NCBI RefSeq assembly: GCF_900116855.1
Contig: NZ_UETD01000011.1
Span: 131,607 to 195,606 of the forward strand
Direction of reading: 5' to 3'
Length of the DNA: 64,000 bases
Source: Ruminococcus flavefaciens
GTDB taxonomy: Bacteria; Bacillota; Clostridia; Oscillospirales; Ruminococcaceae
In this document: positions 51,634 through 60,098 of the stretch, piece by piece
Position numbering within the stretch: position 1 is the stretch's first letter
Layout: each line of letters starts with the position of its first letter
Translations under genes and position numbers: made by a program
Notes under the pieces: model-generated
What the model saw: the letters and a program-made list of their open reading frames with translations, nothing else
Told to the model about the DNA's origin: nothing
Database searches by the model: none

Positions 51634-53427
51634 TTATTTTCTCGTCAGCAGGAAAAGTCTGCCGCTGAAGGGCGGTATATCCATGTTCAGCCTGCCGTCT
51701 GCAAGGGTGAACTCCGCCTTGCCGTCGGGAGTGGTGCCACTGTACAGCTGATTGTCGGAGTCAAGGAGCAGCTCCGCTTCATAGTCCTTTCCGATGGTGA
51801 CGGAATAGCCGAACTGGTACCAGTCGGAGAAGTTCAGAACTGCCAGTATATCGCCCTCTGCCGCCTTTCTGCGTATTGCGTATACACACCGCTCCACGGA
51901 ATTGCAGTCCTCCCACATGAAGTTGGTGGGGTCATAGTCGTAGTGGAGCGCCTTATGCTCGAGGTATATCTTGTTGAGTGCCCTTATGTACTCTCTGAAT
52001 GAGTCGTGGAGGGGATATTTCAGCATATCCCAGTCCTGCTGGCGCTTTTCGTCCCATTCGCGGAGCTGTGCAAATTCGCTTCCCATGAAGTTCAGCTTCT
52101 TTCCGGGATGTACCGTCATGTACATATACAGTGCTCTTGCCTGCGGGAACTTCTCGGGATACTGTCCGTTCATCTTCTGCGCCACAGTCGCCTTGCCGTG
52201 GACTACCTCATCGTGGGACAGGGGCAGTATGTACTTCTCGTTGTAAAAATACAGCATGGAGAAGGTCAGCTTGTGATAGTCACGGGATCGGTACATGGGT
52301 GCGCTCCGGAAATACTCAAGAGTGTCGTGCATCCAGCCCAAGTCCCATTTGTAGTCAAAGCCCAGTCCGCCGTCAAATACGGGAGCTGTTACCTTGGGAT
52401 AGGCAGAGGAATCCTCGGCGGAAATAATCGCGGATGGGTGACGGGCTTTGAGACCGCTGTTCATGTCTTTCAGGAACTGTATGGCAGTTCTGTTCTCGCC
52501 GCGGCGCTCGTCGCCGTTCCAGTATATCATATTGCGGACAGCGTCCATGCGGAGCCCGTCAAAGTGGTAGACGCTGAGCCAGTAGTCCGCCGCGGACTGT
52601 ATAAATGAACGCACCTCGCCCTTTGAGTGGTCGAAGTTGCGGCTTCCCCATTCGTTATAGCCGATGTCGTCCGCAGGGTATTCGTAGAGCTTTGTGCCGT
52701 CAAACTCCGTAAGGGCGTAGTGGTCAACGGCAAAGTGTACGGGGACAAAGTCGATGATGACACCTATGCCGCGGCGGTGGCACCTGTCCACAAGCTCCAT
52801 TAACTGAAGGGGAGTGCCGTACCGCGAGGTGGGAGCAAAGAAGCCTGTGCTCTGATAGCCCCATGATTCGTCGCATGGGTGCTCACTGAGGGGCATGAGC
52901 TCTATGTAATTGTATCCCAGCTCGCAGACGTAGTCGATGAGCTCATCGGCTATTTCCGTGTAGCTGAACCAGCCCTCCTCGTCCTCGTCGGAGCGGCGTT
53001 TCCATGAACCCAGATGTACCTCATAGATGTTAAGAGCCCTGTCACGGCAGTCCGAGCGCTGAACGAGCCAGTCCTCATCGACGAATCGATAGCCCTCTAT
53101 GCTCCGTATGACAGAGCAGGTGCCGGGGCGGAGTTCCATGCCGAAGCCGTAGGGGTCGCAGTGGTCGATGAAATCGCCCTTTGCATCGTAGATACGGTAT
53201 TTGTAGCGCTGTCCCTCCTCAGCCTCGGGGACCACGAGCTCATAGAACCTTCCGTCATCCACAGCCTTCATGGGGAGCTCCTCCCACTTGCTGAAATCCC
53301 CGATAACAGAGACTTTTGAGGCGTTGGGAGCGTATACCCTGAAAACAGTTCCGCTGTCTGTGAGGTGAGCTCCCATATACTCGTATGCCGCAAATTCCCC
53401 GCCATTGTAAAATCTCATTATGTCCAT
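51634..53427 (-). CDS. glgB: 1,4-alpha-glucan branching enzyme
   Basis: 597 residues from ATG 53427 (GAGGTGAGCTT upstream). N-terminal CBM48 (about 15-110, TVFRVYAPNASKVSVIGDFSKWE), then the GH13 barrel with nucleophile D295 in DGLRMDAV, acid/base E338 in SAEDSS and LSHDEVVHGK, and a C-terminal alpha-amylase beta domain. Forms alpha-1,6 branches in glycogen. No other glg genes are adjacent. Slightly short N-terminus compared with 630-730-residue relatives, since the first repeat (N1) is absent. Confidence 0.95.
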   Translation of the reverse strand: MDIMRFYNGGEFAAYEYMGAHLTDSGTVFRVYAPNASKVSVIGDFSKWEELPMKAVDDGRFYELVVPEAEEGQRYKYRIYDAKGDFIDHCDPYGFGMELRPGTCSVIRSIEGYRFVDEDWLVQRSDCRDRALNIYEVHLGSWKRRSDEDEEGWFSYTEIADELIDYVCELGYNYIELMPLSEHPCDESWGYQSTGFFAPTSRYGTPLQLMELVDRCHRRGIGVIIDFVPVHFAVDHYALTEFDGTKLYEYPADDIGYNEWGSRNFDHSKGEVRSFIQSAADYWLSVYHFDGLRMDAVRNMIYWNGDERRGENRTAIQFLKDMNSGLKARHPSAIISAEDSSAYPKVTAPVFDGGLGFDYKWDLGWMHDTLEYFRSAPMYRSRDYHKLTFSMLYFYNEKYILPLSHDEVVHGKATVAQKMNGQYPEKFPQARALYMYMTVHPGKKLNFMGSEFAQLREWDEKRQQDWDMLKYPLHDSFREYIRALNKIYLEHKALHYDYDPTNFMWEDCNSVERCVYAIRRKAAEGDILAVLNFSDWYQFGYSVTIGKDYEAELLLDSDNQLYSGTTPDGKAEFTLADGRLNMDIPPFSGRLFLLTRK

Positions 53428-53452
53428 AAGCTCACCTCGTCGTTTTTTCTTG

Positions 53453-53481
53453 ATTATACCACGATATATCGTTAAAGTCAA
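53453..53481 (-). promoter_or_regulatory. Promoter of glgB with palindromic spacer
   Basis: Reverse-strand TTGACT (53476-53481), 17-nt spacer, TATAAT (53453-53458). The spacer contains the perfect palindrome ACGATATATCGT (53461-53472), a possible operator. Confidence 0.7.
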
Positions 53482-53574
53482 TGACGTGGAACTGTACAAA
53501 AAGAGCTGCACGGGTCTATACAAAATCACTATATACTTTACCACTTTGAACCTGCAAATCGTTAAATTGCCGTG

Positions 53575-53603
53575 TTGACATATTTTTACCGAAGTGGTAT
53601 AAT
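53575..53603 (+). promoter_or_regulatory. Promoter of aroC
   Basis: TTGACA (53575-53580), 17-nt spacer, TATAAT (53598-53603), divergent from glgB. Confidence 0.88.
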
Positions 53604-53669
53604 TTAAAGGTGTTCCGCGGGCGTTTTCACGCTGTTCGGGACCTTATACAGACCAGAGGAGATGTATAT

Positions 53670-54758
53670 ATGAAAAACACCTTCGGTTCCAGCGTTTCCG
53701 TCACCGTCTTCGGCGAGAGCCACGGTGAGGCTATCGGTGCCGTTCTCGACGGCATAGCACCCGGAATTGCTGTAGATGACGAATTTATCGCACATCAGAT
53801 GAAGCTCCGCCAGTCAGTCAGTGCGCTGTCCACCGCACGCCGCGAGGCAGACAAGGTAAGGATAGTAAGCGGAGTATTCAACGGTAAGACAACAGGTACA
53901 CCCATAACTTTCATAATAGAAAATCAGGACACAAGAAGCAAGGATTACGGCGAGCTTGCCTATAAAGCCCGTCCGGGTCATGCGGACTTTTCGGCTCAGA
54001 TGAAGTATCACGGATTTCAGGACTTCCGCGGCGGCGGACACTTCTCGGGCAGGATAACCGCAGGAGTGGTGGCAGCCGGTGCAGTTGCCATCAGCGCTCT
54101 CCGCAGTAAGGGCATTGTCATCGGCACTCACATACTGTCCTGCGGCGGAGTCTTTGACCGCCCCTTCGGCGATATGGAAAGCGATATCGCAAAGCTGGGT
54201 GATATGGAGTTCGCAGTCCTCGACAGTGAAAAGGCTGAGGAAATGCAGGCTGCCATAACCGCTGCTAAAAATGACGGAGACAGCGTAGGCGGCAGACTTG
54301 AGACAGCTGTTATCGGTCTCCCCGCAGGCGTCGGCGAGCCGTGGTTCGACACCGTGGAAAGCCTTCTCGCCCATGCGCTTTTCGGCATCCCTGCCGTCAA
54401 GGGAGTGGAGTTCGGCGCAGGCTTTGCCGCAGCCGATATGCTGGGCAGTCAGTGCAACGACTGCTTCAGCTCCGTGAACGGCGCTCCCGTATCGGAGACC
54501 AACAATAACGGCGGTATACTGGGCGGCATAACCACGGGACTTCCCGTTGTGTTCAGAGTTGCCGTGAAGCCCACACCTTCAATTTACAAGGAACAGCAGA
54601 CAATCGATATAAACACCATGGAAAATACCACGCTTCAGATAAAGGGGCGCCACGACCCTGCTATCGTGCACCGTGCAAGAGTTGTAGTTGACAGCATTAC
54701 TGCACTCGTGGTCTGTGACCAGCTGGCAATGAGGTTCGGTACAGACTGGCTCAAATGA
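53670..54758 (+). CDS. aroC: Chorismate synthase
   Basis: 362 residues from ATG 53670 (GAGGAG upstream). FMN-dependent elimination giving chorismate from [51 protein letters not shown] and [17 protein letters not shown] are the family signatures. It supplies the substrate of TrpE. It lies 19 bp before the DAHP synthase gene, so the first and last shikimate steps are co-transcribed. Confidence 0.96.
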   Translation: MKNTFGSSVSVTVFGESHGEAIGAVLDGIAPGIAVDDEFIAHQMKLRQSVSALSTARREADKVRIVSGVFNGKTTGTPITFIIENQDTRSKDYGELAYKARPGHADFSAQMKYHGFQDFRGGGHFSGRITAGVVAAGAVAISALRSKGIVIGTHILSCGGVFDRPFGDMESDIAKLGDMEFAVLDSEKAEEMQAAITAAKNDGDSVGGRLETAVIGLPAGVGEPWFDTVESLLAHALFGIPAVKGVEFGAGFAAADMLGSQCNDCFSSVNGAPVSETNNNGGILGGITTGLPVVFRVAVKPTPSIYKEQQTIDINTMENTTLQIKGRHDPAIVHRARVVVDSITALVVCDQLAMRFGTDWLK

Positions 54759-54777
54759 TCTGGAAAGGAAAATACTT

Positions 54778-55806
54778 ATGGCACTTAATATCATCCGCGA
54801 GCTGCCTCACCCCTCGGAGCTGAAGGCTGCTCATCCGCTCTCTCAGGAGCTCATCGACATCAAGGCTGAACGTGACAGGGAAATAAAGAAAATATTCAGC
54901 GGAGAGTCCGATAAATTCCTGCTGGTGATCGGTCCCTGCTCTGCTGACAACGAGGACAGCGTCCTCGACTATATAACACGTCTCCGCGGACTTCAGGAAA
55001 AGGTCAGCGACAAGATCATGATGATACCTCGTATATACACGGGTAAGCCCAGAACCACAGGTGACGGCTATAAGGGAATGCTCCATCAGCCTGATCCCAC
55101 TGCTATGCCCGATCTGAAAAGCGGTATCATCGCAGTAAGACACCTTCACATGAGAGCCCTTGCGGAAACAGGCTTCAGCTGTGCGGACGAGATGCTCTAT
55201 CCCGAGAATTACAGCTACCTCGACGACCTGCTGTCATATATCGCCATCGGAGCACGTTCCGTTGAGAACCAGCAGCACCGTCTGGTGTCCAGCGGTGTCG
55301 ATATACCCGTGGGTATGAAGAACCCCACCGGCGGCGATATCTCGGTAATGATGAACTCCATTACCGCTGCCCAGCACCACCACGCCTTCATCTACAGAGG
55401 CTGCGAGGTGAGAAGCGACGGCAACCCCTACGCTCACGCTATACTCCGCGGATATGTCAACGACAGGGGACAGTCCTTCCCGAATTATCACTTTGAGGAT
55501 CTTATCAGCCTTGCAAGGATATATGCGGAAAAGGACCTGAAAAATCCTGCACTCATCGTTGACACCAACCACTCCAACTCCGGCAAACAGTTTGAGGAGC
55601 AGATCAGGATATCCAAGGAAATACTTCACAGTATGCGTCACAGCACGGATATAAAGAAGCTGGTAAAGGGTCTCATGATAGAGAGCTATATCGTTGACGG
55701 CTCCCAGAAAATAGGGGAGAACGTCTACGGAAAGTCCATCACCGACCCCTGCCTCGGCTGGGAAAAGACTGAAAGACTGGTTCTTGAACTGGCAGACCAG
55801 CTCTGA
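54778..55806 (+). CDS. aroF: 3-deoxy-7-phosphoheptulonate (DAHP) synthase, class I (AroF/G type)
   Basis: 342 residues. Condenses PEP and erythrose-4-phosphate, the entry to the shikimate pathway. LVIGPCSADNEDSVLDYITRLRGLQ, IPRIYTGKPRTTGDGYKGM, ARSVENQQHR, KNPTGGD and LIVDTNHSNSGK are typical of the AroFGH (E. coli-like) type. Metal-site residues (Cys in GPCS, His in NHSN, Glu in MIESYIVDG, Asp near the C-terminus) are present. AAAGGAAA precedes the start. Which of AroF/G/H it matches functionally is not decidable. Confidence 0.94.
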   Translation: MALNIIRELPHPSELKAAHPLSQELIDIKAERDREIKKIFSGESDKFLLVIGPCSADNEDSVLDYITRLRGLQEKVSDKIMMIPRIYTGKPRTTGDGYKGMLHQPDPTAMPDLKSGIIAVRHLHMRALAETGFSCADEMLYPENYSYLDDLLSYIAIGARSVENQQHRLVSSGVDIPVGMKNPTGGDISVMMNSITAAQHHHAFIYRGCEVRSDGNPYAHAILRGYVNDRGQSFPNYHFEDLISLARIYAEKDLKNPALIVDTNHSNSGKQFEEQIRISKEILHSMRHSTDIKKLVKGLMIESYIVDGSQKIGENVYGKSITDPCLGWEKTERLVLELADQL

Positions 55807-55812
55807 TGATAA

Positions 55813-55862
55813 AGCAGATGATCTTGCGATGTTTCGGCTCGGAGGATCATCTGCTGTTTGTT
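55813..55862 (+). terminator. Terminator of aroC-aroF
   Basis: AGCAGATGATC (55813-55823) / GATCATCTGCT (55845-55855) perfect 11-bp stem followed by GTTTGTT. Confidence 0.75.
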
Positions 55863-55932
55863 ATAATATTTATTTTTTGCAGAGCTCTTGATTTTACCGC
55901 TCCTGTGTGATATAATATTATAGTGATTTTAT

Positions 55933-55972
55933 GCAGTGGTATCGAAGTGGTCATAACGGACATGATTCGAAA
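55933..55972 (+). pseudogene. Truncated tRNA-Ser copy (5' half)
   Basis: 40 nt identical at 39 positions to the first 40 nt of the intact tRNA-Ser at 56101, covering acceptor 5' strand, D-arm and anticodon loop; a C-to-T change lies just before the TCGAAA. Downstream sequence is unrelated and cannot fold the rest of a tRNA. Likely a recombination or integration remnant. Confidence 0.8.
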
Positions 55973-56100
55973 CATAGTCGTTTCTGAGTTTGCCGCACTT
56001 TGATTTATCCCTGTTCTGCGTGGTTTCGGCGGTGTTTGTGATTGCGTTTGCAATTGGCTTTCTCGCAGTTTTCTCGCAGTTTTATAGTTAAATTAAATAC

Positions 56101-56189
56101 GCAGTGGTATCGAAGTGGTCATAACGGACATGACTCGAAATCATGATGCCCCTTGAGGGACGTGGGTTCGAATCCCACCCACTGCGCCA
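56101..56189 (+). tRNA. tRNA-Ser (CGA)
   Basis: Acceptor GCAGTGG (56101-56107) pairs with CCACTGC (56179-56185). The anticodon stem CATGA/TCATG encloses a loop CTCGAAA with anticodon CGA (reads UCG). A long variable arm (about GATGCCCCTTGAGGGAC) marks a class II serine tRNA, the T-arm GTGGGTTCGAATCCCAC is perfect, and CCA is encoded. It adjoins a mobile element with a tyrosine integrase and is a probable attachment site. Confidence 0.93.
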
Positions 56190-56261
56190 AGCCAAATGCG
56201 GAGTATTCCGCGTAGTTCCGCCCTTTCGAGATGCGGAACTTTTTTATTAGGTGGTGTTTTT

Positions 56262-56732
56262 ATGCAGCTTAATTTAGATTTAGACGGAATTGAATTTCGA
56301 TTTCGTATCACAAAGTATGAGAAGAGTAATTCTGAAAACCTTTATAAACTTTATGATCAGTGGTGTATTGTTGAATTATCCTTACGCTCTGGAAGCTGGC
56401 TTAACTATCAAATATCATCCGAGGTTTTATTATCATACGAAGTTGAGGAAATCCGAGATAAGATATCCGATTTTCTCGAAGATAAAATACAGCTTCAGGA
56501 GGAATTGGGATTTGTCGAGCCTGATTTGACATTTATTATAAATCCTAAAGTAGATATTGATCTTCAAATACATTTTTGGGACGAAGGCTTAACAGCTAAT
56601 TACTTATCTCTTTGCTTTGACAGAAATAATTTAGAATGTTTGTTAGTTTATCTGCGATATATCACAAAGGAAATTCAAACAGATGATGAAATGTTGCAAA
56701 AATTGATTGCAGATAATGTTATCCGGATTTGA
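56262..56732 (+). CDS. WapI-like orphan immunity protein (tentative)
   Basis: 156 residues from ATG 56262 (AGGTGGTG upstream), no signal or membrane helix. The pattern ITKYEKSNSENLYKLYDQWCIVELSLRSGSWLNYQ then SEVLLSYEVEEIRDKISDFLE and FVEPDLTFIINP resembles the WapI family of cytoplasmic immunity proteins, which protect against contact-dependent toxins. That assignment is by pattern only. It is clearly AT-richer than the chromosome around it and sits between the tRNA and the integrase, so it is element cargo without a visible cognate toxin. Confidence 0.55.
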   Translation: MQLNLDLDGIEFRFRITKYEKSNSENLYKLYDQWCIVELSLRSGSWLNYQISSEVLLSYEVEEIRDKISDFLEDKIQLQEELGFVEPDLTFIINPKVDIDLQIHFWDEGLTANYLSLCFDRNNLECLLVYLRYITKEIQTDDEMLQKLIADNVIRI

Positions 56733-56737
56733 TGATA

Positions 56738-57922
56738 TTATTCTAATGCTTTAGCTATCGCCTCCGCACTCAGCTTCTTGCTTTCGCTGTCCACATGGCT
56801 GTACACGTTGCTCGTTGTACCTATGTCGCTGTGACCGAGCCACTCCTGAATCAGCTTCATCTGCACTCCGTTTGCAAGGAGCAAGCTGGCACAACTGTGC
56901 CGCAGATCATGGAATCGTATCTTACGCAGACCGTTCTTGCGGAGCACTATGGGGAAATGGTCCGACACATAGTTGGGACGTATCAGCTCTCCCACAGCGT
57001 CCACGCAGATATAGTCCTCGTACTTCTTGCAGTATCCTCTGCCGAACGCTTTCTTCATCTCAGCCTGATGCTCACGCTCGGCGATGAGTGCCTGCTCGAC
57101 TACGGGTATCAGCGGAAGCGTTCTGTACGACGACTTTGTTTTCATCACATCGTAGCCTGCAACTCCGTCCTCGTCCTGCAACACCTTGTGCTTGATGCTT
57201 ATGGTCTTGCCTACGAAGTCCACCGCCGACCATTTCAGCCCGATGACCTCGCTGCGGCGAAGTCCGTAATAGGCAGCTATAATGATGACGATGTGCAGCG
57301 GATCGTCCTTTGTGCAGTCGATTAGCTGCTTTATCTCCTCAGCGTTATAGTAGTTTCCGATGAACTGCACCGACTTCGGACGGTCAGCCTGATCGACGGG
57401 ATTTGTCGGAATGATACGTCTTTTCATAGCAGACTTGAATGCAAGGTGCAGGAGCGAATGGTGCCGCTGACAGCTTGTGCCTTTCAGACCTTTGGCTCTG
57501 AGGTAAGCGTAGTACTCGTTTATCTCATCGCCTGTGATCTCCTTGACCTTTATCTTCATCTTCTTGAAAAAGGGTATCATGTGTACGTCCATGTACCGCT
57601 TGTAGCTTGTGTATGTGGACTTAGTGATGTTGCCCTTGTAGGACTCCAGCCACTCCGCAAGGTAGTCCTCAACACGCATATCAGCTATGCGGTTGCGCTC
57701 CTTGTCGGCTCTCGACATTCCTTCGTGCAGGTACTGGTCACCAAGATTGTACTGCTCAAGCACCTCGTTCAGACGGTGGTTGGCTTCGGTCTTGGTGCCT
57801 TTCTTTGCGTCCAGTCCGAGGGAGCGCCACTTTTCGTGACGTTTACCGTCGGCATCGTATAAGTTTATAACGGCATACCATTTGCCGTTCTTCTCAGCTA
57901 AATGTCCTGTGGTTATTTTCAT
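56738..57922 (-). CDS. Tyrosine integrase of the mobile element
   Basis: 394 residues from ATG 57922 (AAAGGAGG 6 nt upstream; the upstream frame extension to 57973 has no RBS). An arm-binding N-terminus (ITTGHLAEKNGKWYAVINLYD), a SAM-like core-binding domain (about 95-180) and a catalytic domain with R222 (GLRRSEV), H338/R341 (HDLRH), a His in WLGHSD and nucleophile Y374 (VYSH). Tn916-like phage integrase group. Likely integrates at the adjacent tRNA-Ser gene. Confidence 0.95.
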   Translation of the reverse strand: MKITTGHLAEKNGKWYAVINLYDADGKRHEKWRSLGLDAKKGTKTEANHRLNEVLEQYNLGDQYLHEGMSRADKERNRIADMRVEDYLAEWLESYKGNITKSTYTSYKRYMDVHMIPFFKKMKIKVKEITGDEINEYYAYLRAKGLKGTSCQRHHSLLHLAFKSAMKRRIIPTNPVDQADRPKSVQFIGNYYNAEEIKQLIDCTKDDPLHIVIIIAAYYGLRRSEVIGLKWSAVDFVGKTISIKHKVLQDEDGVAGYDVMKTKSSYRTLPLIPVVEQALIAEREHQAEMKKAFGRGYCKKYEDYICVDAVGELIRPNYVSDHFPIVLRKNGLRKIRFHDLRHSCASLLLANGVQMKLIQEWLGHSDIGTTSNVYSHVDSESKKLSAEAIAKALE

Positions 57923-58017
57923 TGGCATCCTCCTTTCAATTTCCAAATCGTTCCTTATCGTGACTTTCGTCACGACAACAATACCACACTTCTCCCGAAA
58001 AATCCATACCTTTCACC

Positions 58018-58233
58018 TCATTTCGGCAGAAGCACTAAATAGTTTCTCTCGTTTCGGCAGAAGTCAACAAGAGCCGGCTTTGGGATAATTATCTTCTTGC
58101 CCAGCCTTATTGCTCCGAGACTTCCATTTTTCACGAGCTCGTAAGCCTGATTCTTTCCAATGCGGAGCAGCTTTGCTGCCTCGGGAACTGTCAGAACATC
58201 TGGCTCGTTTCTGAACATTTCTGTATATCTCAT
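58018..58233 (-). CDS. Excisionase-like helix-turn-helix protein
   Basis: 71 residues with the MerR-like winged HTH pattern DVLTVPEAAKLLRIGKNQAYELVKNGSLGAIRLGKKIIIPKPALVDF, typical of HTH_17 excisionases (Xis) beside tyrosine integrases. AGGAGG is 5 nt before the ATG. It probably directs integrase toward excision and may regulate it. Located 95 bp upstream of the integrase gene. Confidence 0.88.
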   Translation of the reverse strand: MRYTEMFRNEPDVLTVPEAAKLLRIGKNQAYELVKNGSLGAIRLGKKIIIPKPALVDFCRNERNYLVLLPK

Positions 58234-58352
58234 TCGTTCCTCCTGTTATTCTTTCGCTTGTGTTTCTCGTATGATCTGCATTGTTCATTTTAACTTTCTC
58301 CTTTTGAATTATTAAGAGAGCGGTGGTTAGCCGCTCCCTTTGATACGAAAAT

Positions 58353-58375
58353 GGGTACGGTGTTTTACCGTACCC
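58353..58375. terminator. Hairpin after the DUF6809 gene
   Basis: Perfect 9-bp stem GGGTACGGT / ACCGTACCC, 15 bp after the minus-strand stop at 58391; weak T-run (ATTTTC) on the minus strand. A second GAGCGG/CCGCTC-type hairpin lies at about 58318-58337. Confidence 0.5.
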
Positions 58376-58390
58376 TCTCCATTTGATTTA

Positions 58391-58669
58391 TTATTTCAGG
58401 TTCTCGCTCCTGCCGAACATCACATCTATTATCAGTTCGGTGCAGTCACGGAAGCCTTGTATGTAGCTTTCTGCTACCATTGTTTCGGACAGCATTCCCT
58501 GCATATTCGTTATCTCGTTCAGCAGTTTCTTGTCGTCAGCCGACAGTCGTTTCTCCAGTGTGTCGCACATCTCGAGTAGCTCCAGACTTCGTTTTGCGTA
58601 GTCGGAATCCTTTCTCACATCATGCTGACACGGTATGACATTTCCGTAATACAGATCCTGCAACTTCAT
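58391..58669 (-). CDS. DUF6809-like small protein of the mobile element
   Basis: 92 residues from ATG 58669 (GGAGGTG 9 nt upstream). MKLQDLYYGNVIP at the start, a helical middle (SLELLEMCDTLEKRLSADDKKLLNEI), and ESYIQGFRDCTELIIDVM at the end match the DUF6809 family, all-helical proteins common on clostridial mobile elements. Function unknown. It lies between the relaxase and the excisionase on the same strand. Confidence 0.7.
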   Translation of the reverse strand: MKLQDLYYGNVIPCQHDVRKDSDYAKRSLELLEMCDTLEKRLSADDKKLLNEITNMQGMLSETMVAESYIQGFRDCTELIIDVMFGRSENLK

Positions 58670-58775
58670 CGCCGCGGTCACCTCCCGACCAACAATCATA
58701 CCACAGCACTCGGACGAAGTCTATTCATCATTCCTGACGAAAACCGACTGTTGAAACAACGCACACCTCACAGGA

Positions 58776-60098
58776 CTATCCCATGTGTATTCCGTGAGCT
58801 TCCTTACGCTCTCGTTCCTCAGCAAGTGCTTTGCTGTCAACGTGTTCCCGAGCGTACTCGGTATCATCGGCAGGCTCGTCCTCAATTATCGAAGCCAGAG
58901 CAGCAATGCCACCGATGATATCAGGTGCAGCACTTCTATCAGCACCACCAGTCGAAGCAGTCTGAAGCCGTGACTTCTGCTCTGCTCTTCGGAGCATTTC
59001 AGCTGCGATAAGGTCTGCTCGTTCAGCTTCCCAGCCTGTGAGACGAGTTCCTTCGCCGTCTGATCCAGCTTCGACACCTCTGCCGTCACGTTCTGTGACG
59101 TCTGCTCCTGAATCTCCTTTCCCTGTTCCAGCAGCTGATCGTAGATTATCCGCTGATTTTGCAGGTACTGTTTCATCTGTGCATATGTCATTGTCTCGTC
59201 TGTCTGAGCCTTGACATCGAACATCGTATCTGTCAGAAGTTTCAGCTGTGATATCAACGCCAGCCAGTTGTGTTCCTGGACGCAGACCATAGTTGGTATG
59301 TCCTGTACCTCCTCCAAATTCTGCTTGGAGGCTTCTTTCGCTTCTTCGTATTTCGAATTCATATTCCATATTCTCCTTCCTGTATTTCGCTTCGTGAAGC
59401 TTGTTGTCACGGCATCTCCTGCCGTTGGGACAGGTGTATGTGACGTACTTTCGGCTGTCCTCCCATTTCACATCGTAGCCACACTGTTTCATGTAGAAGC
59501 GGAATTGCTTCTTTGTTTTGGCTCTCTTCATGACCATGTCAATGGTATTGGAGAGAGTCATTTTCCAACTCTCACCTCGCATTGCAACACGATACTCACC
59601 GTTAGTGATACCATCACTCTGCTTGTGAATCTCAGGTTTGCTGAGAGTTGTCACTCCGTACTTCTGACAAATTTCATCGCTGAGCTGCCGCAGGTCTTGC
59701 AGTGAGAACTTGTTCGAGTGGTACTTCAGACCTGTCTCAGCATTAACTGCGTTGAGTATGAAGTGCGAGTGTATATGGTCAGCGTCGGTGTGAGTTGCCA
59801 CTACAACTTCGTGTCCCGGGAATGCTTTCTCCGCAAACTCAACGGCGATCTTGTGAGCAAGCTCGGGAGCAATGTTGTAGCCGCTTGGGTGTGACTGTAC
59901 GAAGTGATAGTAATGAACTCCGTCAGTCTTGTTGTACATCTCCCTTGTGTTTTTGAACTCCTGATAGGCCGTCGGCAGCGAACAATTGAGAGCCGTCACG
60001 AACTTTTTATTCTCAGTCTTGTCATCTCGACAGATGTAGTCGAGACTTTTCTTTCCGCTGCCACCGCCTTTCGTGCTTATCGCTGTGACCGTAGCCAC
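58776..60098 (-). CDS. mobA: MOBP-type relaxase (mobilization nuclease)
   Basis: 440 residues. GTG start at 60098 with GGAGGTG 5 nt upstream, overlapping the mobC stop. The N-terminal relaxase domain (about 1-200) has the three-His metal motif H108-x-H110-x-H112 in THTDADHIHSHFILN, preceded by KTDGVHYYHFVQSHPSG and the GSGKKSLDYI start, as in MobA/VirD2 relaxases that nick oriT. The region after about residue 245 is low-complexity Gly/Asp/Arg/Thr sequence, and that same DNA encodes another protein in a second frame. Confidence 0.92.
   Translation of the reverse strand: MATVTAISTKGGGSGKKSLDYICRDDKTENKKFVTALNCSLPTAYQEFKNTREMYNKTDGVHYYHFVQSHPSGYNIAPELAHKIAVEFAEKAFPGHEVVVATHTDADHIHSHFILNAVNAETGLKYHSNKFSLQDLRQLSDEICQKYGVTTLSKPEIHKQSDGITNGEYRVAMRGESWKMTLSNTIDMVMKRAKTKKQFRFYMKQCGYDVKWEDSRKYVTYTCPNGRRCRDNKLHEAKYRKENMEYEFEIRRSERSLQAEFGGGTGHTNYGLRPGTQLAGVDITAETSDRYDVRCQGSDRRDNDICTDETVPAKSADNLRSAAGTGKGDSGADVTERDGRGVEAGSDGEGTRLTGWEAERADLIAAEMLRRAEQKSRLQTASTGGADRSAAPDIIGGIAALASIIEDEPADDTEYAREHVDSKALAEERERKEAHGIHMG
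58886..59362 (-). CDS. MobB-like coiled-coil/TM protein overprinted in the relaxase gene
   Basis: 158 residues from ATG 59362 (AAGGAG about 10 nt upstream), entirely inside mobA in another frame and covering relaxase residues about 246-404. The translation looks like a real protein: an amphipathic alpha-helical coil (KQYLQNQRIIYDQLLEQGKEIQEQ, VSKLDQTAKELVSQAGKLNEQTLSQLK), ending in a transmembrane helix (LLRLVVLIEVLHLISSVALLLWL). ColE1-type plasmids place mbeB and mbeD inside mbeA in the same way. MobB-type proteins help the relaxosome at the membrane. Confidence 0.7.
   Translation of the reverse strand: MNSKYEEAKEASKQNLEEVQDIPTMVCVQEHNWLALISQLKLLTDTMFDVKAQTDETMTYAQMKQYLQNQRIIYDQLLEQGKEIQEQTSQNVTAEVSKLDQTAKELVSQAGKLNEQTLSQLKCSEEQSRSHGFRLLRLVVLIEVLHLISSVALLLWLR

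Noticed and set aside
55847..56053. Minus-strand frame of 68 codons over the truncated tRNA
   Set aside because: No RBS, crosses the tRNA remnant, basic random-looking composition.
59211..59705. Plus-strand frame of 164 codons antisense to the relaxase
   Set aside because: The minus strand here has the relaxase catalytic region and the MobB-like gene; the antisense frame has no RBS or motif.
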